Source: Haliotis asinina | Taxonomy: Eukaryota > Mollusca > Gastropoda > Lepetellida > Haliotidae | Reading direction: 5' to 3' | NCBI RefSeq assembly: GCF_037392515.1 | Contig: NC_090291.1 | Span: 15,329,501-15,393,500, forward strand | Length of the DNA stretch: 64,000 nt | Shown: piece by piece, positions 31,170 through 43,901 of the stretch | Numbering within the stretch: the first letter of the stretch is position 1 | Layout: every line of letters begins with the position of its first letter | Notes under the pieces: generated by a model | The model's input: the letters and a program-made list of their open reading frames with translations, nothing else | Told to the model about the DNA's origin: nothing | The model's database searches: none | Made by a program: the position numbers and the translations under genes

Positions 31170-34100
31170 GTAATCCTTTAAGCAATATTTTATCGCTCAG
31201 CTTTAGTCCCTCTAGTACAGGTACAAAATTACAACCCGTGAAGATTTATGTTAGAACTGGCCTACAGCAAATTAAAACAGTGCAGTAGTCCTGATATAGG
31301 AGCCCGTGAACATCCGGGATCTGTTTGTTCTTGTCTTCACCAACATCTATACTTGTCTATACCTGGCGTGTCTGCTGCCATATAGCTGCAAATATGGTTC
31401 ATACATGCTTTATTTTGTCGAGATGGTAACATTGGTAACCCATGGGAACATTGGTAACCTAGTGCCATGAATGTGCCTCAGTTCCTTCTATGTCCTTTTG
31501 GCTTGCCAGAAACTGACGGTTTGATTACCACATCAACAGTTGATGTTTCTAGGTTTGCATGCATCATAAAGGTACTCATGGGTCTCCTTGTTTGAGACCA
31601 GCTTCATTATGGGTTCCCGTCACGTCAAGAGATGAATGTGACCAAATTTTACCTGTCCAAGACTGAAAAAGTAAAGTCTTTAGGTTAAGGTGTTATGATA
31701 TGTAAACAAACCACAAATAATTGTTTGAAAGTTTTTTCTGTTATAAATCGCATTTTGTTACATAGTAGAACATAGAAGTTTCGAGGTCTGTTAAAGGTAC
31801 TTTATCACATCGCACTTCTCCAAAAATATATAATGCATTTCTCTCAACAACTATCAGCCCTCAGGGAAGCTACCATTTAATTTATTCCAAAACGTTCCGT
31901 ATTATAGAAAATATATTGGAGAATTAAAACTTTCAAATGAAGCAATGCAACGCACAATAATACCGAGTATTATTTCAAGCGAACCCTATAGACTTATGTC
32001 CCTTGGAGCGCTTTTTGACGAATATCCAACGCACAACTGAAAAAGGTTCTGCAGACATGTACAGTTTCAGATGTACAGAGTACTTGTTTACTTTCAACAT
32101 AATGGAAGCGTTCTCTGTATGGAAGCCTTTAGTGTCGAAGTTTTAGTTATCGATTTCAGGCACGTCGTAAGGGATTACAAGGCTTTTATTGCATCAATAA
32201 GAAGTTAAAGCGAGTGCATATGCCCCGATATATACTGTTGTCGAAAATGCGTAACACTGTGCCTTTAACGAGTAGGACATGTGACGAACGCTCTGTCATG
32301 TGCGAATGTCAGGCAAAGGGGCCAGAGGCGTAAGGAAATATAATTCGAATTTTGTTACCATTCGTCTGGTGTAATTTTGTTTTACATGTTGTCACGTTGT
32401 GTGTTTGTGCAAAAATATGAAACAGTTTAGACGGACTCATATTCCAGTTAAATCAGTGGAAGGGTGAGTGAGTGATTTAAACTTTTCGGTCACGTGACGA
32501 CGGACAGTCAGTCAATATGGCCATGAATAAAAACATATCAAATCAACCATGAATCTAAGGCCCATGTTATACTTGTTGTTATCGCATGATAAAACGATAT
32601 CATTGTCTACTGTTTCAGATATAACATACTGCCGATATTGTACGGAGGAAGGGGAGATAAACCCTGCTTCGTGCTGGTGCTCTGTCTGTGACGACGCCCT
32701 CTGTGAACGGTGTGTTCGGATGCACAATCGGAACCCATCCTCTCGTCACCACGATGTACTTGACATACCCAGAGAGCTCAAGGCCAAGAAAAAGGGAAAG
32801 GTGTTGTGTGCAGATCACAATGATGAGGACGTAACGCCTATCTCTAGAGATTGCAAGAAATCTGTTTGTCAAACACGTCGCATTACACTTCACGAAAAGT
32901 GTGAACGCGTTGTTGAAACTGAATCTGAAATCCCGGCAATGAAATCAGCACTGACAAGGAAACAAAAACAATTGCTGAAGAAACGGGAAAAGATGCAGAT
33001 ACTAGTTCATACACAGAAAAATGCGGTTAATGAAGAATCAGAACGTTGTTTGCAAATAGAATTAGGCATCAAGTCTGCTACTAAGAAAGCAGTGGACATG
33101 CTTAAACGCAAGGAAAAGAATCTTCTCAATGACCTGAAAAATGCGTCTGACAAAAACGCCGAGCAGTTAAAAGCAGCCATAGAGTCAGGAGAGATGGCGA
33201 TACAGGTGTACCAACAACAGGCTGAGCTGATAGACCAGGCCCTTCAATCTGAGTGTGACCTGGATGTGTATGACATGTATCAAGGATATGACGCCGGCGA
33301 TGTAGATGATACAGAAGATGAAGACCTGAGGATAAGGGTAGCTAGGATTAAGTTCACACAAGACGTATACAAGCTGAGTCAAACTCTAGACGATCTTCAG
33401 CTGGGTGGGATAGACGTCATGTACGAGAGTGTGCTGGACATGAAGGCAACTCCTGTGTTACAGGACACCGTTAACGTCAGAATCGGAGACGCTGTCGAAG
33501 CTGATCCTATAGACGTCACAGTGCTTCTTGTGAATGGTATAGATACAGTCGTCGTCACAGATTACGAAAACAAAAGTATGAAATCCTTCTACACCAAAGA
33601 CACCCAGAAATGCCACAGCAGACTTTTTCTTGGTCAGGTGGGCAGACCATGGTGTATGGCAAAGATAAAGCACAACCAACTTGCTGTGACCGTTTTGGGC
33701 ATCAGTCAGATTGTAACGGTGGAAGTCAACCCTGAGTTGTTGCTTCTGTCAACGATCACAACCAGAAAACAGTACTATGGCATAACGTCTCTGACACCAT
33801 CAACACTAGCAGCAGGTTCCCATTCTCCTCCCTGTGTTGACATCCTGGACGTAACAGGACAAGTGCTCAGTTCAATCAGTCCTCTTGTGAATGGCTACCC
33901 TGTTTTCAAATTTCCAAACTTCCTGTTCACGACATGGGCTGGGGACATCCTTGTGTCTGACAGTGGATCTAGGTATGTCGTGTGTCTGACCAGCAAGGGA
34001 GATGTAGTATTCACCTACAGCTCATCAGGGAACACATCATTAAAATATCCACGTGGCCTCGCAAGTACCATTTCAGGTGATATTCTGGTTGCAGACTCCT

Positions 34101-34267
34101 TTCTCCACAGAGTCATCCATCTGAATAACTCTGGGGAGTTTGTCAGGAACATTATGACATCACAGGATGGCATTCATTATCCTTGGGGTGTTTGTCTCGA
34201 TGGGCGTGGTTGTATGTATGTGTGTTTGTCAAGTGAGGTTAAGGTTTATGCACTAATACGAGTGTAG
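30881..34267 (+). CDS. TRIM-NHL-type E3 ubiquitin ligase, copy A (2 coding exons)
   Basis: Exons 30881-31169 and 32619-34267 join in phase 1 to 1938 bases (645 residues). Order: RING at residues 14-59 (C14, C17, C29, H31, C34, C37, C56, C59), B-box 1, B-box 2, coiled coil, then a propeller-like region whose last blades show NHL-type repeats (GDILVSDSGSRYVVCLTSKG, GDILVADSFLHRVIHLNNSG). TRIM proteins ligate ubiquitin through the RING; the NHL propeller binds RNA or protein partners. Odd: B-box 2 lacks two zinc ligands present in copies B and C (Cys to Ser in ISRDC, Cys to Arg in CQTRR), so it may not fold normally. An AATAAA lies 180 bases after the stop. Tandem with copy B. Confidence 0.85.
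31170..32618 (+). other. Intron of TRIM copy A
   Basis: Phase 1, 1449 bases. Near its start it holds a small piece of the family 1 SINE (CAACCCGTGAAGATTTATGT, 31231-31270). No other exon is seen. An in-frame ATG at 32549 continues into the long exon, so a RING-less product from an internal start is possible but unproven. Confidence 0.6.
32619..34267 (+). CDS. TRIM copy A exon 2: B-boxes, coiled coil, NHL-type propeller
   Basis: Acceptor CTACTGTTTCAG, stop TAG at 34265-34267. B-box 1: CRYCTEEGE, CWCSVCDDALCERCVRMH and SSRHHDV. B-box 2 is degenerate: CADHNDED, ISRDCKKSVCQTRR, LHEKC. The coiled coil spans roughly residues 185-280 (KSALTRKQKQLLKKREKMQ and AIQVYQQQAELIDQALQS). The C-terminal half has repeated 'hydrophobic-Val-Val-x-Asp' strands ending VKVYALIRV. 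Confidence 0.86.
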
Positions 34268-34446
34268 ATGGGATAATGACATAATCCTATTAATGAACTG
34301 CATGTGTTTGTCATTTTGTACATCCTATATGAAAGGAGTGCACATAATATCACACTGCCATCACGTTCTTTTCCTTTAGTGGGGATCGGGTATATCTTGA
34401 CATACATCTTTATTCTTTCTGTAAGACATTTTGCCATTCGGTTAAA

Positions 34447-34452
34447 AATAAA
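34447..34452 (+). terminator. Candidate poly(A) signal AATAAA for TRIM copy A
   Basis: First AATAAA after the copy A stop codon, 180 bases downstream; inferred from position only. Confidence 0.4.
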
Positions 34453-34644
34453 GATGACTTGGAGCAAAGATGTATGTATTGTTATTTAACTAGTAAATGA
34501 CTAGGCAAAAGAGATTAAGTCAACATTCAAATTCTCAAATGTGTTTTCTTTTTGAACATCAAACATACTGTGTCTACCAATGAATCAGAGCGTCGTACAT
34601 TTCTTTTTCAAAACTATGCCGAGCAGGGTAACATCAATCAGAGT

Positions 34645-34868
34645 GATTGAGTGGGTTTTGTTTTACGCCGCACTCAGTAATATCCTAGCTATATCCGTAA
34701 ATAATCGAGTCTGAACCAGACAATCCTGTGATCAACAGCATGAACATCGATCTGCGCATTTGGGAACCGATGACATGTATCACCTAAGTCAGCGAACCCT
34801 GACCACCCGACCCATAAGCATGTGTTACTGAAGATCAGTATTCTTACACTGACCCTCACGGGTCCACA
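34645..34868 (+). mobile_element. 270-bp SINE (family 1), plus strand, internally deleted
   Basis: GAGTGATTGAGTGGGTTTTG opens it; GATCAACAGCATGAACATCG and AAGCATGTGTTACTGAAGAT follow. About 35 bases are missing in all. Confidence 0.82.
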
Positions 34869-34869
34869 G

Positions 34870-36500
34870 CAATCAAAGAACTGAGTTCAAGGTCATTTGA
34901 AACTTGGAGGCATCAGTGACCAAGACAGCTATTTGGACAGCTGACTACCCTTTGCATATGTTTGTAACGGTTACCAACACCATTTGTGGTAAACTTGGCA
35001 TCGTCGCCATTCAACAAAGATCCCTAACTTCGTACTTGTGATTATGTCTTTTTAGTACATACTATTGGTCACGGAAGTGCTGTTTTTTCCGTATGCATTC
35101 TACTTCCGCATAAACATGAAAATACATCCGTATGAAAACAGAAACCTATTTATTCGCTAGATACAAATTTAAAGATTTGACTCTTCATTTAGGTTATTTT
35201 TTTTTGTGGCCAATACTTATAATCTTCCAAGGATTTTAACATCTGCTAAAAGAATATTATATAAGGAACATGTTGATAAATATATCTTTGAATGTGTAGT
35301 CATTAAGAACATAATGTTGACATATTATTAAAAAAAAGTATACGATAAAGAATGTGTTATAAGTTAAACAATACTTTGACAATGTGCAGTGTATAACAAA
35401 AATACATCATCGCAATGTTTGATTTCAAGATCTCTGAAAATGTGACTTTCGTGAATGTGCTCTAGCTTGATCATTAGTCCATTTAACATTTGTACATGGT
35501 CCTTGTTCAGTTACACTTAATATGTGGGTATTTAATTCGTCAATTGTGGAAGCTTGAAGTTATCTTTGCATTTGTGAAGTAGTACATATTTGTTCTCAGA
35601 TTTGTTATTTATCTTTAAGGCTCAGATTTAAGGGGACTAGGAGAAACGAGTGTATTTCACCACAGTTACGTTTGACATGAAGTGCAACACAAAAATTGTT
35701 CAGATTTCTTCGAATAGTTTGTGGCCAAGCAATACAATTTGAATGAAGAAAATGCATGTGTTAAAGAAGCAGATGTAATTACGCTCTATACGCTATATAC
35801 CCACATTGTCTAAAACAATTATGCTGTAAAACCGAAGAAGTATGTCTTTACATTCCAGTCATTATACAAGTACATGAGCCTGCACAACAATGTCGAGCTT
35901 CAGCTACGATTGCCTAAATATGCATGAACATATTAACGTCTAAGGTATCATTGCTGTATAAACCAAAATATAAATATACCAACATTTAGAGTTACTGTAA
36001 TTAATTAACTCTATTTGTGCCAATTTTGGGTGGTTTGTGATGTGACGTTTTTGAGCTGTCAGCCTTGAAACTGTTAGTGAACGATTTAAGAACCTAGACA
36101 AAGGTAAACGATTTCATTTTCTGTTTGTGAAAGATTTAAAAAAATAATATCTGATCTCGTCCCGCGTGATAAATCGTTCACTTCCTGCAATAAAAAATAC
36201 TTTCTACCGTTCACCGCTTCTACCGTGTGGTGCTTGCGTGAAGGACGTGAAGATATCGATTTCGTGTTGCAGAACGTCTGTTGATGGGTGAGATAACAAC
36301 TTTATGGGAATATCGAATAAGATATGGAAATTGAACATGTAACCATGTCGTTTTATTCTTTCGTCACTTCACCTCAAAATCATTAATCTCAGCAAAATAT
36401 ATATCAGTCCGTTTCTGATTCCAAGTGAGAACGGTGAATTACAAAAACACTCAAAGTCGGGAAGAGTTTTATTTTTTTTTTGAATCATTACATCATGTCT
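34870..36500. other. AT-rich spacer with no recognised feature
   Basis: I see no exon, RNA gene or clear repeat in this stretch. Confidence 0.5.
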
Positions 36501-36514
36501 GCAGTTATTTCTGT

Positions 36515-36928
36515 TTAAACCCATCGCGAACCGTGAATAGAGTTGGTCTTCAGCAACCCACGTGATCGTATCCCAGTATCCCCGACAACTTTCAGATCTC
36601 TGATGGCGATCTTCAACCCTGAGGTTTCTGGGTGCCTATCTTGCAGATACTTTGGACATACCAATTTTGGTAGTTTCAAACTTCCAAATGATACTTGGAA
36701 TTCTTCAGAAAGTTTAGACCAACGGCTAACTGTGGAGTAGTCAGGAACATCCTTGCCCATCTCTTTACGCATGCGATCATGGATCTGGTTTGTTTGCATT
36801 CCTCCTTGATAAGATATTTTATTAAAGTGTTGTGTTCGTGTTTGAGAGAATCTGTGATTGTGACTGTCGAATGAAGCAATCGTATCTAACTTATTATTGT
36901 GTCTGGAAATTGTTATGACTAGTGTCAT
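36515..36928 (-). pseudogene. Possible mariner-type transposase fragment, minus strand
   Basis: A 137-codon frame includes GGMQTNQIHDRMRKEMG followed by KDVPDYSTVSRWSKLSEE. The pattern 'G.t..qIh.rm...yG...p.ysTV.RW...f' resembles the N-terminal helix-turn-helix of mariner-type transposases. No catalytic region is seen, so this is a fragment at best. It ends beside a 23-base tandem repeat (TGTTATGACTAGTGTCATCC type, 36910-36985). Confidence 0.4.
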
Positions 36929-37377
36929 CCTGATGTTATGACTAGTGTCATCCTGATGTTATGACTCATCCTGATGAATCACTAAGTCAGAACAACTGCT
37001 AACTTTATCGGTCTGTGAGTAATGTATTTGCCTGTGTTCAAATGTGGGTATCCTAATTTTCCTTACAGTAGCCAAATAAGCTGTACCCTCCCCACGCAAA
37101 CTCAATTGAGTATTTAGCTATTTCCTATTAATCATGCAATTGTATGCACGCAAATATGTGATCGTTTGAACTTTTTAGGGTACCTATTTCCTGCAACCTT
37201 TTTTACCTCGTTGTTTGGGCGTAACGTACGCAGATACGAAGGTTATCCGTACCTCTGCGGCCTCTCTTACCATTAAGTATTTAAAAACAATATGACTATA
37301 TGAATTAATAGGTGCATTGAATTTTCATTTGCAAACTCACATCAGCCTCTGCGCATTTCTTCAAATACACCCGTAAA

Positions 37378-37636
37378 GGTCCGGGTAGAATAGGCCTTCA
37401 GCAACCCATGCTTGCCATAAAAGGCGACTATGCTTGTCGTAAGAGGCGACTAGCGGTGCCAGGTGGTCAGGCTCGCTGACTTCGTTAACACATGTCATCG
37501 GTTCCCATTTGCGCAGATCGATGCTCATGTTGTTGATCACTGGATTGTCTGGTCCAGACTCGATTGTTTACAGACCGCCGCCATATAGCTGGAATATTGC
37601 TGAGTGCTTCGTAAAACTAAACTCACTCACTCCTTC
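37378..37636 (-). mobile_element. 270-bp SINE (family 1), minus strand, near full length
   Basis: Opens CGTAAAGGTCCGGGTAGAAT, contains GATCGATGCTCATGTTGTTG and closes CGTAAAACTAAACTCACTCA. Confidence 0.92.
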
Positions 37637-37639
37637 AAA

Positions 37640-39187
37640 TACACATTCGGCGTTTTGTCATCGTGAGTTTGAAGATAATTGTTAGTAATTACAGACATGA
37701 CAGTAATACACCATGTCAAGTTATCATGACCTCAGCAAATGGAAACAGGAAGTGTCAGTTATCAGTCGATGCAAAGTGCAGTTATCACATGCCCAGGCAA
37801 TATTGAAGGTTGAATGAAATCTACACAGTGGCGTGACCATCGACGTGCTGCAGCTGATGTAAGTAATATCTGGTGTAAATCCACTTCTTTAACTACCACA
37901 AAGGAGATATTTTCTAATAAAAGTCAAATAAGATTAAGGATAGGAACTTCAATCTGCCTCTCTCTCCTGGTTATTTCTTGCGCTATGCATTGGTGTTCTA
38001 ATTTAAAAACAGTCCACGGCAGCCATATGGAATAGATCCGTTTTCCCTGTCAGTTTTTCAGTTCTGGATACATCATTGTGGATATTCATCTAATACTATC
38101 ATATGAATAGTGTCTTAGCTTTCATCCAATTTTGTGAGCTGGTTTCTTTTGGAAGTCAGTGAAAGGAATGAGGTGTCCTTTTAGTACTAAAATGTTTAGT
38201 TCATCAGAAAATGTTTATGGGATCAAGAATACCCATGACATGTTAAGGTTTCAGTTTGTTAATACACACAGTTGGATATAAAAGTCTGTTTGGTTGTATT
38301 CTATGAAAGCCAATTTTAAGATTTAAGAGGATGAACACCCATCACCTAAGCCTAATATATTACCGAAATTAAGTGCATATTGTCCCATTTGGGGAAAATA
38401 CGTTAGTGGAATATTGAGAATGTAAAAACTGCAAACCATTTTTATTTTATTTTTCTATTTGAGGATCGAAAGTTTAAAAACACATTTTAATGAACTTACA
38501 TAGTTAAAATAGGGACCAATAAACAAAACAATCACCGTACGTCACACTTCGCCGTATTGGCAGAGGGACCTGCCTTGCCACTGGACGTGACCATGCTTAA
38601 GGAACTTAAACTCTACAAGCAATGTGAAACAAAATAATCAGCCCCATTCACGTCTATACTGCAAGATATGTCCGCAACAATGGGATGGAAATACCTTTTG
38701 ATGAAGTACCCGTCCCCAAAAGGGGTGATAAGCACAAATGGGTTTGAATATGAAACGTTGTAATCTGATCTGCATTATGGTGTTGTTGTATGTCTTTAGG
38801 AATCCCAGAAAACCATGTTCTTTTGGTCCATTAATCATAGTGCTCGGTATTTGATACATATGTGATATGCCAGGATTTTTAACATGACTGCATTTTTAAA
38901 CCTAATACTATAGTTACCAGGGCAACAAAATGAGTAATTTTCTGCCCATGACATAACTGCAGTTGTTCGATCTTTTTTGCGTTTATCTTGGTGGTGTGAT
39001 TATCCTTTGGATGTCATTTATGTATTTAAATTGAAGTTTGGATGAGCTCCTTTGCAATGGTTAGTGTTAACATGGGGACACCTTGAAAATTATGTGGCGC
39101 TACGATGCTGTATTTCCATGTGTGTAATTTGATATATCATGGAAGTTTTAACTTTTTAGAGACTTTCGAATTGGTGAGTAGTGGTTT
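37640..39187. other. Spacer upstream of TRIM copy B with no recognised feature
   Basis: AT-rich; the short open frames (37814-38035, 38638-38859) have no recognisable motif. Confidence 0.5.
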
Positions 39188-39332
39188 TCGCCAGTTTTAG
39201 CAACATTCCAGCACTACCACAACGGGGAAATTTGGAATGGGCCTCAGACATTGCTCTGATATGGAGAATGGAACTCGGATTTAGGGCGTAACGAGCGAAC
39301 ACTTTTACCACTGGACTACCCGCCGCTCTTTT
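39188..39332 (-). mobile_element. tRNA-derived SINE (family 2), minus strand
   Basis: Contains TTTAGCAACATTCCAGCACT, the reversed B-box region GGAATGGAACTCGG and AACGAGCGAACACTTTTACC. It lies 210 bases upstream of the copy B RING exon. Confidence 0.8.
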
Positions 39333-39543
39333 CTGTTACAGAAATGAAGCGTTTTAAGTTTGCAGTAATGTTGTACCTCAGTTCAAGACGCAATTCTGTT
39401 AAGTGGGTTAAGATGTAACCAGAAAACTATCAGGCATCTCCAGCTCTTTCTTTGGGGTTTAGCATAATTATTTGTCTGTCATAAATATGTTTGTGTCATA
39501 TGTTTACAAAATGTCAAAATGTCGGGGTTCTACTTTTATCTAG

Positions 39544-39820
39544 ATGACGGCCTTCCAGAGGGCAGCAGAATGCGTTCTGGCATGTACAATATGTACAGAG
39601 ATGTTTGAAAATCCATGTACACTTATGTGCAATCACACTTTCTGTCGGAAATGTATCGTCAGCTACACCAAATCCAGACCAGAAGTCATCAGTGCCAAGT
39701 CCCTCCCGTGTCCACTCTGTTTGAGGCTGACCAAGGTGACCAACCCCGACAGACCAGTAGTGGAGTGGGCAGATGACCTACCGCCCAGTGATGACATTCA
39801 GGGGCTCTTGGCTTCTGTCG
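39544..39820 (+). CDS. TRIM copy B exon 1: RING finger
   Basis: The ATG sits directly behind the acceptor TCTACTTTTATCTAG. Codes CVLACTICTEMFENPC, MCNHTFCRKC and PCPLCLRLTK, with ligands at residues 14, 17, 29, 31, 34, 37, 56 and 59, the same spacing as A and C. The 3' end is uncertain (39820 or 39842). Confidence 0.75.
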
Positions 39821-42003
39821 GTCCGGTATCAAGATTGGGCAAGTATACACTCTACTGTACTTCGGTTTAGTGTGTTTAGTGTGTGTAGTGTGTGTAATGA
39901 GTGGACACGTTCAACTCTTGGCTAGCCCACAGTCCGGATTCAAATGAGAACGATGAATGATTAAATAACTTGAAATTGGGATAAGAGCACAAAACAAAGA
40001 TAAGACACGGGGTTCTGAAACCTCTGTACAAACCAGCATCTGAAATATTGCGCCCTGTGATCAATCACTGAAAATGGTGTTTAAGAAACTAAAAGTAACA
40101 CTGTTCTATTTACACTCTTCACACAGAGGAATGAGAAACGGCTGTTGGAACAGCACCGTACGTATTCTGATTAGCTGACTGCTGTGTTGCATGCTGGCGC
40201 TGTTCCAGCATTTGAACCGAAACGGATTGTACATATGCTCTCCACAATGACATACACCAACCCAGTCAGTGCGTCTGAATACATTATCCAGTTAGTCAGC
40301 TTTAACAACAAGCATGGACTGTTGATGGCCAATTCTAAGCTAAATCACGTCTTAAATTTAAGATGGCTCGCTTATTGGTTTCAGATATAACCTACTGTCG
40401 TTATTGTAAGGAGGAAGGAGATGCAACTCCTGCTACCTCTTGGTGCTCTGTCTGTGACGACGCCCTATGCGATCGATGTGTACGGATGCACAATCGGAAC
40501 TCCTCCGCCCGTCACCATGATGTCGTTGGCATATCTGAGGAGATGAAGTTCAGAAGAAAACGTAGAGTTATGTGCACAGATCACAAGGATGAAGAAATTA
40601 AGCTGATGTGCAAAGACTGTAAGAAGGCAGTTTGTCAAACATGCTGTATTATCTATCACAGACATTGCAGATGTGTTGTTGAGTTAGAAAAGGAAATGCC
40701 TGCAATGAAATCCGAGCTGACTAAGAAGAAACATCATTTGATGAAGCGGTGTTCTGAGATGAAAAATCTTGTTGGCAAGCAGGCAACCAAAATCAAAGAG
40801 GAATCCACACACTATTTTGAAAAGGAGTCAGATATTAAGTCTGCAACAAACAGAGCGATTGATTTGCTGAAGCAGAAGGAAAAGAACCTTCTCAATGAGC
40901 TGAAAGAAATGACAGACGAAGTCATAGGTGAGCTGAAAGCAGAGTTAAGGTCAAGGGAGATGTTAGTACAGATGTACCAACAACAGACAGAGCTGATAGA
41001 CCAGGCTCTACAGTCTGAGTGTGGCCTTGATGTGTATGAGATCTACCAAGGATATGACGCCGGCGATGTGGAGGATGTCCTAGACACAGACCCGAAGGAG
41101 ACGCGACGAGGATCCAAGATCATGCTCAGGCAGAACGCAGGCAAGAGAAGAATGGCAGTAGGTGAGATAAACGTCCAGAGTGTGCTGGACATGAAAGCAA
41201 CTCTTGTGTTACAGAACACCATTGACGTCATAGTAGCAGGTGACAGAGAAGTAATTCCCGTTGACGTCACAGTACTTGTTGTGAATGGTACAGATACAGT
41301 TGTAGTCACAGACTTTAAGCACAAACGTGTGAAGTCCTCCTACACCCGGATTAACAAGGTATGCCACAGTAAACTCAGTCTTGGAAGCAGACCGTGTGGT
41401 CTTACAAAGCTGAAACACAATCAGGTAGCTGTCACTTTGCCAGATACCAGGCAGATTGTAACAGTTGGAGTCAACCCCGACCTGGAGCTGCTGTCATCCA
41501 CCACAACGAGCAAACAGTACCGCGGCATAACGTCTCTGACACCATCAATACTTGCAGCAGGGTCCAGTTCTCCTCCCGGTGTTGATATCCTAGACGTGAC
41601 GGGGCACGTGATGAGGAGTATTAAACCAGTACACAATGGATACAGCATGTTACAAAATCCAAGCTACCTCTGTACCTCGAGAGAAGGAAACATCCTTGTG
41701 TCTGATTGGGAATCCAAGTGTGTTGTTTGTTTGACCCCTGGTGGAGATGTGGTGTTCACCTACAGTCCTATAGGAGCCACAGCACTGGGGCGCCCAGTTG
41801 GTATCACAACTACCAGCACAGGTGACATCCTGGTTGTAGACTACTCTCTAGACAGAGTCATTCATCTAACTGAGTCGGGAATGTTTGTGAGAACCATTCT
41901 GACATCCCGGGATGGTATTCAGTATCCCTCGGGTCTGTGCCTAGATGGACGTGGCTATATGTATGTGTGCATGTCAAATGTGGTTAAAGTTTTCTCGCCG
42001 TAA
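39544..42003 (+). CDS. TRIM-NHL-type E3 ubiquitin ligase, copy B (2 exons; exon junction unresolved)
   Basis: RING exon from ATG 39544; long exon 40385-42003 with TAA at the end. All eight RING ligands are present (CTIC, CNHTFCRKC, CPLC) and both B-boxes are complete (CTDHKDEE, MCKDCKKAVCQTCC, YHRHC). Coiled coil, then NHL-type propeller ending VVKVFSP. The long exon needs a phase-1 partner. The best-looking donor (GGCAA/GTATAC, after 39842) is phase 2 and would bring a stop quickly; a weak GTCCGG donor after 39820 is phase 1 and gives 631 residues. So the copy is a real gene with an unusual donor, has an unseen middle exon, or has just lost its splice. Otherwise it is the most intact of the three. 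Confidence 0.75.
40385..42003 (+). CDS. TRIM copy B exon 2: B-boxes, coiled coil, NHL-type propeller
   Basis: Acceptor TTATTGGTTTCAG. B-box 1: CRYCKEEGD, SWCSVCDDALCDRC, ARHHDV. B-box 2 is complete. Coiled coil: MKSELTKKKHHLMKRCSEMK to YQQQTELIDQALQSEC. NHL-type strands: GNILVSDWESKCVVCLTPGG and GDILVVDYSLDRVIHLTESG. An in-frame ATG at 40363 lies in the intron just before the acceptor. Confidence 0.86.
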
Positions 42004-42089
42004 TAACGGTGTGAACTGACCAACCTTCCTTATGATGAACAACACATCTGCGATATGTTATATAGGGCTGAACTAGCTAACGGATTACA

Positions 42090-42590
42090 AGTCTTTACGA
42101 TTTTGTACTGAACTCGACGATCTACGCCACAGCGAACTACATGTTGTACTTGAGTGTATCACCGTTAATGTAAGGAACTATACGTTTGGCATTTTATTTT
42201 GTAGCGAACCATCCTTCTAAAACCAAAATCTTTCGTATTTTGTACGAGGATGTACCACCTTCCTTATAGCAAACTACATACGAATACGTTTGATGAGCTG
42301 TGCTGGGCTGAAGCACTCACCCAATGACGTCTGTGATATTTCATACTGGACTGTACCATCTTCCTTATAACAAACTATACGGATGATCAACTGTGCTGGG
42401 CTGAACCACTATTCTAATGACGTCTTTGATATTTTAATACGCGGGTTTACTGTCTTCCTTATAACAAACTACACGGCTTGGATATTTAATAGTGAACCTA
42501 TCCACCCTTCTTATGACGTCTTTGATATTTTGTCCCGTGTTTTTTACACCTTCCTTAAACAATCTACACGTCTGATGTATTTCTAATGGA
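42090..42590. repeat. About 95-base tandem repeat in the 3' flank of TRIM copy B
   Basis: 'GACGTCTTTGATATTTT' recurs at 42326, 42419 and 42515 (spacing 93 and 96), each followed by 'CTTCCTTATAACAAACTACAC'-like text. Two older, more diverged units lie at about 42095 and 42225. Confidence 0.8.
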
Positions 42591-43784
42591 AGGTATGCGC
42601 TGTGTGTTAACATGTAAAGTATATATTCTATATGCCTAAGAACCATAATGTGTAGCATGTGCTGGATGGAAATATTATATTCAATGATTGAGATAGCACC
42701 GGGTTTCCTTTTCCTCAAGAAAATATGCGCTGAATGTGAACGCTGTATATATCTTATCCAGGATTTGAAATTAACAAATATATTGTGTCTCTTTCTGTGT
42801 AAATCCAAAAAGACATTGTGATGGTCTTTGTGTTTCTATGACTAATTTCAATAGATCACCTCATTAACCGGGAACAAAGTGGGCGGACTTTTTTCCTCAT
42901 TGTGAACTACATGCCTAAACCCCTTTGTTCAGGATTGGATTTGTAATTGAAGGTCGGAACTGCATTTGTAAGTGTTGCAAACACTAGGGCTGTAACGATG
43001 CATCGAACTATCGATCCGTTGCATTTGCTGAGTCTCCGATAGCAATTAACGGATGGTAGAAACGATGTACATGTACTATCAATGCGCGGATAGTATGTGT
43101 GACTAATAAATGGCTTCCATTGATTAATGCACAGCGCAACTTGTTTTTATGTCATATAAACTATATATTATATTCATTTAGGAAATGATTCCTAATGGGA
43201 CAATTCAAGGTGAAAGAAATTGCAATGTTATTGCAATAGTTGATGGCAACAGATTATCGCTATCGCAATGGTATGTTGCAATAGGCCATCGCTATCCCAG
43301 TAGTTGTTTCACTATCAGGAGTCACCCTCAGTAATCAGACGTTGACGTTTTTGCTTTCTCTTTCCTGACTCACCTGAGAGCAAGCGCTGCATATTTTTGA
43401 TCCAAGTTTGTAAATAAACAAACGCATATTTTGTTTGTCTCTGTCTCATTGTGACTTAATTCAACAAGCAATATTTCAGAGATAAAGATACTGTGTTGGA
43501 AAATCAGAGGTATATAACGAAATTATAACACATGTAGCTCTAAATTTGAATTATAACCGAGCTCGTGATTCCAATATGGTAGGTTTATGTCCATTCTACC
43601 ACGAACGCATTATTCAGATTTAAAAAAATACTGACTGCTGGAAAATCAGAGGTGTATAACGTGATTATATAACTCACGATGACTTTGACTAACCAATCAC
43701 AATGCAGTATTTACTGAAGTCATGGTAGAATATGACTTTGATACATTGCTATTCAGTGTCAAATGGTGTCATGCATGATGGGTA
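42590..43784. other. Spacer with no recognised gene
   Basis: AT-rich, no supportable exon. Confidence 0.5.
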
Positions 43785-43867
43785 ACACACACACACACAC
43801 ACACACAACACACACAACACACACAACACACAACACACACAACACACACAACACACACACGCGCGCG

Positions 43868-43901
<34 letters not shown>

